A DNA stretch of 64,000 nt from Porticoccaceae bacterium LTM1 (GTDB lineage: Bacteria > Pseudomonadota > Gammaproteobacteria > Pseudomonadales > Porticoccaceae). Positions within the stretch are counted from its first letter, which is position 1. Every line of letters begins with the position of its first letter. The DNA lies in the NCBI GenBank assembly GCA_030252795.1, contig CP127080.1, forward strand, positions 1,066,501-1,130,500. Reading direction: 5' to 3'. Shown here piece by piece: positions 57,004 to 64,000 of the stretch. A model generated the notes under the pieces. That model saw only the letters and a list, made by a program, of their open reading frames with translations, was not told the origin of the DNA and did not search any database. The position numbers and the translations under genes are program-made.

Positions 57004-57125
57004 GAAAAACGTTTTCGAGGAAGTCAATGCAAGGCAAAAACAGGCGAAAAAGCGGAGTTTATATTTGATAAATGAGCATTTTGAGCCTGTTTTTAACGCC
57101 GCAGTGACAACGTAGATAGTTTTTC
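57004..57125. repeat. Dispersed palindromic repeat, copy B
   Basis: Outer arms are GAAAAAC (57004-57010) and GTTTTTC (57119-57125). Middle arms are AAAAACAGGC (57036-57045) and GCCTGTTTTT (57085-57094), and the centre is TTTAT-ATTTG-ATAAA. It shares about 115 bp with copy A (47.6 kb); bases that differ within the arms change in pairs. Its right end includes the stop codon of xseA on the minus strand. Confidence 0.85.
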
Positions 57126-58467
57126 AATCGCTGATGGCATCGACGGTGCATGTAAGTGTACCGTCGCTCAATCGAGCGGTTACGGTTTGCCCGATTGCCA
57201 CCTCTTTAACTGAATCAATCACCTGTCCCTGTTCAGTCAGGGTAATGCTGTAACCGCGCTCCAGTGTTTTCAACGGACTCACGGTATTCAGCATCTGCGC
57301 AACACCGGCCAGCGCTGTCTGGCGACTTTTAAGTTGCAGCCTAATTGCGTTGTGCAGTCTTTCGCTCAGGTAACTGGTGCGCTGTTTGTACTCGGCAATT
57401 TTTACTTCCGGGTGAAACCGTGACAGCCGCGCGGTTAACTCTTTTAAATTGCTCTGGCAGTGCTGAATCTTTTTGGCCTGGGCAGCCAGCAGGCGAATTT
57501 CCAGATGATCCAGGTGCTGTTGCTGTTCGCGGAGCCGTTCACCGGGGTGGCGTTGGCGGCGCTGCAGGTGTTCCAGCTTCTGGCGCAAAGCCTGAATCTG
57601 GCGTTTCACGGTATCCGCCAGTAATTGCTGGTAGCCAGCAAATGTCGCCATAAGCTCCGTGCCATCCGGGCTCAATAACTCAGCTGCCGCCGAAGGAGTA
57701 GGGGCGCGCAGGTCGGCAACCAGATCGGCAATGGTAAAGTCGACCTCGTGGCCAACGGCGCTGACGATGGGAATGTTGCTGTGGTAAATCGCTCGCGCAA
57801 CACGCTCTTCGTTAAACGCCCACAGGTCTTCCATTGAGCCACCGCCGCGTCCGACGATCAGTACATCACAGCGGTTGTCGCGATTGGCAATTTCGATAGC
57901 GGTGGCAATTTGCTCTATGGCCTCGCGACCCTGTACCGCTGTTGGGTAAATGGATACCGGGATGGAGGGGAACCGTCGCCGCAGAATATTGAGGATATCC
58001 TGAATCGCCGCGCCGGTAGGGGAGGTGATCACACCAATGCGCTTGGGCATGGTAGGCACTGGCTTTTTGTGCTCAGCGGCAAACAAGCCTTCCGCCATGA
58101 GCTTGCTTTTAAGCTCTTCAAAGCGCCGTTGCAGTGCGCCCAGTCCGGCTTCTTCCATATGCTCGACAATCAGCTGGAATTCACCGCGGCCTTCATAAAG
58201 GCTAACCCGACAGCGCACCATAACCTGCATGCCATTTTGCGGCCGAAAGCGTACCAGGCCATTGCGGTTGCGGAACATTGCCCCGCGAACCTGGGCGTTG
58301 TCGTCTTTGAGGGTGAAGTACCAATGGCCGGAGCTGGGGCAGGCGAGGTTGGACAACTCGCCCTCCACCCAGATCAGTGGCAAGTGTGTTTCAAGCAACT
58401 GTCGGGTGCGACGGTTGAGCTGGCTGACAGTGAAGACCTGTCGTTCTGGGAGTTCGTTGATATCCAT
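57124..58467 (-). CDS. xseA: Exodeoxyribonuclease VII large subunit
   Basis: A 447-residue nuclease subunit that degrades single-stranded DNA together with XseB. It has an N-terminal OB-fold (LPLIWVEGELSNLACPSSGHWYFTLKD) and a catalytic core with FEELKSKLMAEGLF, RIGVITSPTGAAIQDIL and VGRGGGSMEDLWAFN. A coiled-coil region and a C-terminal domain (TLERGYSITL) follow. Its TGA stop lies in the outer arm of repeat copy B. xseB is not in the window. Confidence 0.95.
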   Translation of the reverse strand: MDINELPERQVFTVSQLNRRTRQLLETHLPLIWVEGELSNLACPSSGHWYFTLKDDNAQVRGAMFRNRNGLVRFRPQNGMQVMVRCRVSLYEGRGEFQLIVEHMEEAGLGALQRRFEELKSKLMAEGLFAAEHKKPVPTMPKRIGVITSPTGAAIQDILNILRRRFPSIPVSIYPTAVQGREAIEQIATAIEIANRDNRCDVLIVGRGGGSMEDLWAFNEERVARAIYHSNIPIVSAVGHEVDFTIADLVADLRAPTPSAAAELLSPDGTELMATFAGYQQLLADTVKRQIQALRQKLEHLQRRQRHPGERLREQQQHLDHLEIRLLAAQAKKIQHCQSNLKELTARLSRFHPEVKIAEYKQRTSYLSERLHNAIRLQLKSRQTALAGVAQMLNTVSPLKTLERGYSITLTEQGQVIDSVKEVAIGQTVTARLSDGTLTCTVDAISD

Positions 58468-58845
58468 GGGGGCATTGTAAAGAAGGTGATTGTTGGGCGC
58501 TATGGTGGGTTTTGTTTGTGTTGTTGTGGTGCTTCGTAGCCGCCGCTACCTGCCGGGCAGTCTTTTCCCCTCATAATAAACACAAATCGGGGAAAAGACT
58601 GCCCGGAAGGTAACGGCTGAGTTGGGTTGAGGGTGAATGGTTCAGGCAGATGGTTTTGAGTAGGGGCTTCCAAAAATATCGAGACCTCGCTATCTTTGTT
58701 TATAGGAAAACTCACGTGCACAGGAGTGGATTTTTTGTCACTTCTGATCATCCTTTCCCAGCGACAAGTTATCGGCTAATGAAAAATAACCTCATTAGGC
58801 AAAGCAAGCGTTCGCGATATATAAATGCTATAGGCTAAATAGTCC
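58468..58845. other. Gap between xseA and the next gene
   Basis: About 380 bp without a credible gene. It contains the inverted repeat listed next, and a weak dyad CTAATG/CATTAG near 58777-58798. The last 200 bp are more AT-rich than surrounding DNA, like the hypothetical gene that follows. Confidence 0.6.
58547..58612. repeat. Inverted repeat upstream of xseA
   Basis: CCGGGCAGTCTTTTCCCC (58553-58570) pairs perfectly with GGGGAAAAGACTGCCCGG (58589-58606). Six further bases pair beyond one mismatch, around an 18-base AT-rich loop. Between two divergent genes, a terminator function is not expected. It may be a mobile palindromic repeat. Confidence 0.8.
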
Positions 58846-59265
58846 ATGAAACATATTACCTTTCTTTTAATATTACTAACCTTCAATAGTTTTGCATGTA
58901 ATCAAGTTTCCGAAGCTAAAGAGGAGGTATTTGCAAAGATAATTAGAAGAGACTCGGAAGCAGTTGATATAGTAATTGTCTATCCGGATAAATTTGAAAA
59001 TGCAAAGGTAGAATCTTTCTCGTTTGTTCTATTTCAAGATAATGAATTTTTCATGTATGTAGATTCGAGTATCTTGAAGCACGACTCTGGTGCAGTTGAA
59101 ATCGACTTGGATCAGTGTAGCTGGTCTTATATTGCAGTCAAAGAAAGTGCATTAGACGATATTGAAATAGTCGTTAGTTATCGATGGCCTCCGACGGAGG
59201 ATGGCACAGTAGTCGTGTGTGGACCAGAAAAACGACACAAGTTATCGGAAATAATCAAAAATTAA
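58846..59265 (+). CDS. Hypothetical exported protein in AT-rich DNA
   Basis: I do not recognise this 139-residue protein. The N-terminus is a signal peptide (KHITFLLILLTFNSFAC), possibly a weak lipobox ending at Cys18. The rest is acidic and beta-rich with three cysteines. Codon use is AT-rich compared with the flanking core genes, which suggests recent acquisition. No clear ribosome binding site is seen. A separate DUF2165 gene follows after 94 bp. Confidence 0.6.
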   Translation: MKHITFLLILLTFNSFACNQVSEAKEEVFAKIIRRDSEAVDIVIVYPDKFENAKVESFSFVLFQDNEFFMYVDSSILKHDSGAVEIDLDQCSWSYIAVKESALDDIEIVVSYRWPPTEDGTVVVCGPEKRHKLSEIIKN

Positions 59266-59359
59266 AGTGGGCAGATTTATATTCGATCTCTGAGTGCAGA
59301 CTTTATACAACACTACCAGACATCTCCTATAGTTATATTCAACTAAAGGAGATACCCAA

Positions 59360-59848
59360 ATGGCCATTCGAATATTAAAAATCATCTTGGTAATCTTTGT
59401 CGGTCTGCAGGGCTGGCTTTACGTCGCTGGCAACATTACTAATTGGGAATCCGGACTTGGCGCTGTTGGCTATGTGCTGGGAATGGAAGGGCACGAGGTC
59501 TACCCAAATCATATCTTTCCATCGATCACTAACCCGGCTTTAGTGACAATTGCTTTCATAACTATTATCACTGGAGAGTTTTTGGTTGGTGCGCTCTCGT
59601 TTAAAGGTGCTTGTGACCTGTGGAAAGCGCGAAATGGCAGTGCAGATGAATTCAATTCTGCGAAGACTTTTGCAATCTTAGGCTCGGGCATGGCAATGGT
59701 GGTCTGGTTTGGGGGTTTTATTGTTATCGGTGGAGCGCTTTTTCAGATGTGGCAGACCGCGATTGGTTGGAATTCGTTTGAGGGGGCTTTTGTTTATGCG
59801 GCCTGGAGCGCGTTTGTCCTGCTGTTTGTGAATAGTCCAGATAGGTAG
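59360..59848 (+). CDS. DUF2165 family membrane protein
   Basis: A 162-residue protein with four hydrophobic segments (about 4-24, 58-80, 108-132 and 142-158). It has the start IRILKIILVIFVGLQGWLY, NITNW and WNSFEGAFVYAAWSAF pattern of DUF2165, a small integral membrane protein family of unknown function. A good ribosome binding site (AAAGGAGAT) precedes the ATG. Confidence 0.85.
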   Translation: MAIRILKIILVIFVGLQGWLYVAGNITNWESGLGAVGYVLGMEGHEVYPNHIFPSITNPALVTIAFITIITGEFLVGALSFKGACDLWKARNGSADEFNSAKTFAILGSGMAMVVWFGGFIVIGGALFQMWQTAIGWNSFEGAFVYAAWSAFVLLFVNSPDR

Positions 59849-59871
59849 ATATCGAACCCGGCAACATTCAA

Positions 59872-59979
59872 GGAAGCAAGGCCTTTTACCCTTCAAAACC
59901 GTAGCCGGCATGGATGCCGGCTCCGAGCTTACAGGGATGTATTCACAGCGTGTTTTGAAGGGTAAAAGGCCTTGCTTCC
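59872..59979. repeat. 28-bp perfect inverted repeat between convergent genes
   Basis: The 28-bp arms (59872-59899 and 59952-59979) are exact reverse complements, with GGAAGCAAGGCCTTTTACCC in the left arm. The 52-base loop carries its own hairpin GCCGGC-ATGGAT-GCCGGC (59904-59921) followed by GCTTACAGGGATGTATTCAC. The loop resembles intergenic repeats known from pseudomonads. Placed between convergent DUF2165 and argS genes, it may act as a bidirectional terminator, and T runs are present within the arms. Confidence 0.88.
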
Positions 59980-60027
59980 GTTACTACGAAGCTCCAATAC
60001 AAAAAAGCCTCGCAAGCAACCAGCAAA

Positions 60028-61767
60028 TTACATCTGCTCCATCACCTCGATACCCAATAACTCCAGACCACAGGCCAGTGTGTCGGCGGTGCGCTTGCAC
60101 AGCAGCAGGCGGCTGGCGCGGGTGGCGGTGTCTACGTCGTCTTTGAGTACCGGGCAGTGTTCGTAGAAGCTCATAAACTGGCTGGCCAGTTCGTAGAGGT
60201 AACTGCACAGAATGTGCGGGTAGGCGTCGGCGGCTACCTGGTCGAGTACTTCACCCAGTTGCAGCAGTTTCATGGCCAGGGCTTTTTCCTGCGGCTCGGC
60301 GATGGTGATGTCGCCATTCAGCTGTTCTGCATCGATTTCTGCGCGGCGGAAGATGCTGTGAATACGTGCGTAAGCGTATTGCAGGTAGGGGGCGGTGTTG
60401 CCCTCAAAGCTCAGCATGCTGTCCCAGCTGAAGATGTAGTCGTTAGTGCGGGTTTTGCTGAGATCGGCGTATTTCACCGCGCCGATACCCACTTTGCGAG
60501 CTACTTCTGTACGCTGGGCTTCTGGCATATCCGGATTTTTCTCGGTCACCAGTTTGGTGGCGCGTTCAACCGCTTCGGTCAGCAGTTCGGCCAGTTTAAC
60601 GGTGCCACCGGTACGGGTCTTAAATGGTTTGCCGTCGTTGCCCATCATGGTGCCGAACGGGCAGTGTTCAAAGCTGAGGTTGTCGCTGGCAAAGCCGGCT
60701 TTGCGAGATGCTGTTATTACCTGCTTCATGTGCAGTGACTGGCGCGCATCAGTAAAGATCAGGATGCGGTCGGCGTTCAGCTGGTGACAGCGGTAATCCA
60801 TTGCGGCGAGGTCAGTAGTGGCGTAGAGGTAACCACCGCCAGACTTCTGGACGATCATCGGGCTTGGATTGCCGTTCTTGTCGGCCAGCTCTTCCAGGAA
60901 CACAACCTTGGCGCCCTGGTCGTCAACCGCCAGGCTTTTCTCTTCGAGAGTCTTGATAACGCCGGGCAGGGCGTCGTTGAAGGCGCTTTCCGGCTTGATG
61001 TCATCGTGACCCAGGGTCACATTCAGGGCGCGGTAGATTTCTTCACTGTGCTGAACCGAAATATCGATAAATTGTTGCCACAATTTCAGGCAGTGGCTGT
61101 CACCGCCTTGTAACTTGACTACATATTGACGCGATTTGTCGGCAAAATCGGCGTCATTGTCAAAATGTTTCTTGGCTTGCTGATAAAAAGTCTCCAGGTC
61201 TTTCAGAGCGAGTTCAGCCTGCTCACCTTCACCCAGATGTTCCTCCAATTCGGCGATCAGCATGCCGAACTGAGTGCCCCAGTCACCCATGTGGTTCTGG
61301 CGAACTACCTTATTGCCGAGGAACTCCAGTACTCGCACAACTGAGTCACCAATAATGGTGCTGCGCAGGTGGCCAACATGCATCTCTTTGGCCAGGTTTG
61401 GCGCGGAGTAATCCACGACCACAGTCTGTGCAGGATCGGCGGGTGTTGCGCCGAGGCGTTTATCTGCCTGTGAGCTATTTAATTGCTCAGCCAGAAAAGG
61501 TTGTGCCAGATGTATATTGATAAACCCGGGGCCAGCCAGTTCGACTTTGTCGGCGATGCCGTTCAGATCAAGGGTATCGACAACCTTTTGCGCCAATTCG
61601 CGAGGGTTGGTTTTCAGGCGTTTTGCGGCGCCCAATACGCCGTTGGCCTGAAAGTCACCAAACTCTGGTTTGGTGCTGTAGGTAACATGGGGGCTGCACT
61701 CGGCAGGAATCTCACAGGCAGTCATGGCGGCCTGGATACGATCGGACAGTAACTGTTTGATGCTCAT
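60028..61767 (-). CDS. argS: Arginyl-tRNA synthetase
   Basis: A 579-residue class I synthetase. The HIGH motif appears as HVGH in [19 protein letters not shown]. The C-terminal DALR anticodon-binding domain begins near [19 protein letters not shown]. It has an N-terminal Arg-tRNA domain. It stands alone on the minus strand and is divergent from oadG. Confidence 0.97.
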   Translation of the reverse strand: MSIKQLLSDRIQAAMTACEIPAECSPHVTYSTKPEFGDFQANGVLGAAKRLKTNPRELAQKVVDTLDLNGIADKVELAGPGFINIHLAQPFLAEQLNSSQADKRLGATPADPAQTVVVDYSAPNLAKEMHVGHLRSTIIGDSVVRVLEFLGNKVVRQNHMGDWGTQFGMLIAELEEHLGEGEQAELALKDLETFYQQAKKHFDNDADFADKSRQYVVKLQGGDSHCLKLWQQFIDISVQHSEEIYRALNVTLGHDDIKPESAFNDALPGVIKTLEEKSLAVDDQGAKVVFLEELADKNGNPSPMIVQKSGGGYLYATTDLAAMDYRCHQLNADRILIFTDARQSLHMKQVITASRKAGFASDNLSFEHCPFGTMMGNDGKPFKTRTGGTVKLAELLTEAVERATKLVTEKNPDMPEAQRTEVARKVGIGAVKYADLSKTRTNDYIFSWDSMLSFEGNTAPYLQYAYARIHSIFRRAEIDAEQLNGDITIAEPQEKALAMKLLQLGEVLDQVAADAYPHILCSYLYELASQFMSFYEHCPVLKDDVDTATRASRLLLCKRTADTLACGLELLGIEVMEQM

Positions 61768-61969
61768 GGAAATTTTGTCTGTTTTTACCGGCGGGAAATG
61801 ACGTGTATTGTAGGGCTTTTTGCCTTTTAAACATAGTCTTGTAAAAAAATTTCACGAAAAATCAGAGGGTTGCGCGAAACTCGAGGTTGTTTGTACTATT
61901 CGTCAGATCCACTTCAGGGGCTTGATTCCTGAGTGGGTGAAACCTAATAACACCGAGGAGATTTCCCGA

Positions 61970-62218
61970 ATGGCCGATCAGTTGTTTCAACAAGGCGTCG
62001 ACCTGATGCTCTATGGCATGGGAACCGTATTTGTGTTTTTGGCGATCCTGGTGATCGCGACCGGAGGTATGACCAAGTTTATTGGGCGCTTCTTCCCGGA
62101 AGTGATCGAAATTCCAGAGTCAAAGCCGGTATCGCAAGGCAGTGGTCAACAGTCTGTCGATTCCAAAACACTGAAGATTATTCAAGCTGCGGTCGATAAG
62201 CATCGCGGTCGCAAATAA
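61970..62218 (+). CDS. oadG: Oxaloacetate decarboxylase gamma subunit (OadG family)
   Basis: An 82-residue protein with one membrane helix (about 12-36, VDLMLYGMGTVFVFLAILVIAT) and a hydrophilic C-terminus. It anchors OadA to the sodium pump. GAGGAG nine bases upstream supports ATG 61970. It precedes oadA on the same strand. Confidence 0.85.
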   Translation: MADQLFQQGVDLMLYGMGTVFVFLAILVIATGGMTKFIGRFFPEVIEIPESKPVSQGSGQQSVDSKTLKIIQAAVDKHRGRK

Positions 62219-62223
62219 CTTTA

Positions 62224-62364
62224 GGGCGCCTCTAAAAATGCACTTTTTCAGCGATAGCCGCGTTGGCAACGTACTCGACTCCTCATGTATGTCTTATACA
62301 CTCCGGGTCTCCGTGCGCTGCCGCCTTGCTCTCGCAAAAAAAATCACTATTTTTAAAAGCGCCC
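62224..62364. repeat. Imperfect palindromic repeat between oadG and oadA (about 140 bp)
   Basis: The ends are GGGCGCCTCTAAAAAT (62224-62239) and ATTTTTAAAAGCGCCC (62349-62364), an inverted repeat with a few mismatches. The inside holds TTGGCAACGTACTCGACTCC and CTCCGGGTCTCCGTGCGCTG, reminiscent of intergenic repeats of marine gammaproteobacteria. There is no open reading frame. It lies inside the putative oadGA operon. Confidence 0.75.
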
Positions 62365-62476
62365 TTTCGTTCTCTCATATTTTCACCTGGCTAGCTGCCG
62401 GTGGTTAACGTGTAAATTTGATTTCAATGCACATGGTCTAAAAGACACTGCATTGGTCTGATAGGGGAATTTACAG

Positions 62477-64000
62477 ATGTCCGATTCATCTACCCAAACC
62501 CACAACAAGTTGGGTATTACCGATGTCGTATTGCGCGACGCTCACCAGTCACTGTTTGCAACGCGACTCCGTCTGGATGACATGCTGCCGATTGCAGAGA
62601 AGCTGGATAAAGTTGGCTTCTGGTCACTGGAAACCTGGGGTGGCGCTACCTTTGACTCCTGTATTCGCTACCTTGGAGAAGATCCTTGGGATCGCATTCG
62701 CGAACTGAAAAAAGCGATGCCAAACACGCCGCAACAGATGCTGTTCCGCGGCCAGAATATCCTCGGTTACCGCCACTATGCCGACGACGTGGTTGAAAAA
62801 TTTGTTGAGCGCTGTGCCACCAACGGTGTAGACGTGTTTCGCGTATTTGATGCCATGAACGATATGCGCAACCTGGAAACTGCCCTCAAGGCTGTGAAAA
62901 AGGTTGGCAAGCACGCTCAAGGTACACTTTCATACACATTAAGCCCGGTTCACGATATTGAAACCTGGGTGAGCATGGGTAAGCAGCTTGAAGACATGGG
63001 CGCCGATTCCATTGCCATTAAAGACATGGCCGGTCTGCTCAAGCCTTATGAAGGCTATGAACTGGTTTCCCGCCTAAAGGCAGAGACCGATCTGCGCATA
63101 CACCTGCATGCTCACGCTACCACTGGCCTGTCTACGGCAACTGCACTGAAGTGTATTGAAGCTGGCATCGACAACGTCGATAGCGCCATCTCTTCCATGT
63201 CGATGACCTACGGCCACAGCCCCACCGAATCACTGGTGGCGATGCTGGAAGGTACTTACCGCGACACCGGTTTGAATCTGCAGCTGCTGGAAGAGATCGC
63301 CGCGTACTTCCGCGATGTGCGTAAGAAATACGCCAAGTTTGAAGGCTCATTGAGGGGTGTTGACTCCCGCATTCTGGTTGCCCAGGTGCCGGGCGGCATG
63401 TTGACCAATATGGAAAACCAGCTGCGCGACCAGGGTGCCGAAGACAAGCTTGATGACGTGCTGGCCGAAATACCGCAAGTGCGTAAAGACCTCGGCTACC
63501 TGCCACTGGTAACACCTACCTCTCAAATCGTAGGTACCCAGGCGGTACTCAATGTACTGACCGGCGAGCGTTACAAGTCGCTGTCCAAAGAGACCTGCGG
63601 TGTTTTGAAAGGTGAGTATGGCGCTACTCCTGCGCCAGTGAATGCCGAGCTGCAGGCTCGCGTTCTGGATGGTGCCGAGCCGGTTACCTGTCGTCCGGCA
63701 GACCTGCTTGAGCCGGAACTGGACAAGCTTACTGCTGAGCTGCTCGACCTGGCGAAAGAGAAGGGCATTAACCTGGCTCAGGGCGACGATCAAATTGATG
63801 ACGTGCTGACCTACGCACTGTTCCCGCAAATCGGTCTCAAGTTTCTGGAAAACCGCAATAACCCGGCGGCGTTTGAACCGGTACCAACTGGTAAGGATGT
63901 ACCGACCACCGATGCCGGTGAAGAGATTTATACCGTTCAGGTTGAAGGTGTCGATTACACCGTAACCGTGAGTGCGGGTGGTGATGTCAGCGGCATTGTG
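62477..64000 (+). CDS. oadA: Oxaloacetate decarboxylase alpha subunit, 3' end outside window
   Basis: The first 508 residues are present, open to the window edge. The carboxyltransferase TIM barrel has [19 protein letters not shown], the metal and substrate segment [12 protein letters not shown], and [17 protein letters not shown]. The PYC_OADA domain starts near residue 300 ([18 protein letters not shown]). The last visible residues ([20 protein letters not shown]) lead into the linker; the biotin domain with its lysine lies beyond 64000. Together with OadG and OadB it decarboxylates oxaloacetate and exports sodium. The upstream ATG has no obvious Shine-Dalgarno except GGGGAA. Confidence 0.92.
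   Translation, partial: MSDSSTQTHNKLGITDVVLRDAHQSLFATRLRLDDMLPIAEKLDKVGFWSLETWGGATFDSCIRYLGEDPWDRIRELKKAMPNTPQQMLFRGQNILGYRHYADDVVEKFVERCATNGVDVFRVFDAMNDMRNLETALKAVKKVGKHAQGTLSYTLSPVHDIETWVSMGKQLEDMGADSIAIKDMAGLLKPYEGYELVSRLKAETDLRIHLHAHATTGLSTATALKCIEAGIDNVDSAISSMSMTYGHSPTESLVAMLEGTYRDTGLNLQLLEEIAAYFRDVRKKYAKFEGSLRGVDSRILVAQVPGGMLTNMENQLRDQGAEDKLDDVLAEIPQVRKDLGYLPLVTPTSQIVGTQAVLNVLTGERYKSLSKETCGVLKGEYGATPAPVNAELQARVLDGAEPVTCRPADLLEPELDKLTAELLDLAKEKGINLAQGDDQIDDVLTYALFPQIGLKFLENRNNPAAFEPVPTGKDVPTTDAGEEIYTVQVEGVDYTVTVSAGGDVSGIV

Noticed and set aside
58650-58838. 62-codon plus-strand frame before the AT-rich gene
   Set aside because: No ribosome binding site and unstructured composition; it ends just before a better-supported start.
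1-64000. tRNA, rRNA, CRISPR array or insertion sequence
   Set aside because: No T-loop-like tRNA pattern, rRNA segment, regularly spaced repeat array or transposase was seen on reading both strands.

Overview
The window is a chromosomal segment of moderate GC content from a gammaproteobacterium. The blocks iscRSUA-hscBA-fdx-iscX and ndk-rlmN-pilF-rodZ-ispG-hisS-yfgM-bamB-der have the gene order known from Pseudomonas and its relatives. The single-chain PurL, RodZ, BamB, a FecI/FecR/TonB-receptor unit and an oxaloacetate decarboxylase sodium pump point to an aerobic, probably marine member of the Cellvibrionales or a nearby order. The genus is inference. I saw no rRNA, tRNA, CRISPR array, insertion sequence or prophage.

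Layout. 0-9.9 kb: the 5' part of mltF, purL, a receiver-GGDEF response regulator, a large hybrid histidine kinase with its own Hpt domain, and a small Rieske protein. 10-17.1 kb: a heavy-metal RND efflux operon (outer-membrane factor, adaptor, pump) flanked by two small exported proteins with possible metal ligands. 17.2-21.3 kb: a Na/Pi cotransporter, an orphan NIF3-type domain, a DUF465 protein and purC. 21.3-22.9 kb: sparsely coding DNA with small unknown ORFs. 22.9-27.7 kb: an ECF sigma factor, its FecR anti-sigma factor and a TonB receptor with an STN signalling domain. 27.7-30.8 kb: a GbsR-type regulator and a cyanide-insensitive type bd oxidase (cioAB), behind a perfect FNR/Anr box. 31-33.7 kb: a membrane adenylate/guanylate cyclase and a TPR lipoprotein. 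33.8-37 kb: a divergent rhodanese / ArsR pair resembling ygaP/ygaV, two Nudix hydrolases, a DUF1289 protein and suhB. 37.2-43.7 kb: trmJ and the Isc Fe-S operon with an IscR site over its promoter. 43.9-55.4 kb: a GGDEF-EAL protein, then the ndk-to-der cluster. 55.5-61.8 kb: two tandem DUF481 outer-membrane proteins, xseA, an AT-rich unknown gene, a DUF2165 membrane protein and argS. 62-64 kb: oadG and the 5' part of oadA.

Most of the window is core metabolism and envelope biogenesis. The most unusual content is in regulation and between genes. Two dispersed palindromic repeats (47.6 and 57.0 kb) show compensatory changes in both stem regions, and one of them supplies the stop codon of xseA. 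Several other long inverted repeats (17.1, 19.6, 58.5, 59.9, 62.2 kb) sit in gene gaps. The cyclase start overlaps the stop of a previously unlisted 50-codon ORF that carries the only good ribosome binding site. The cio operon carries both an FNR/Anr box and a candidate GbsR-type operator. The RND pump has a transmembrane-4 motif that does not look like classical CzcA or CusA.
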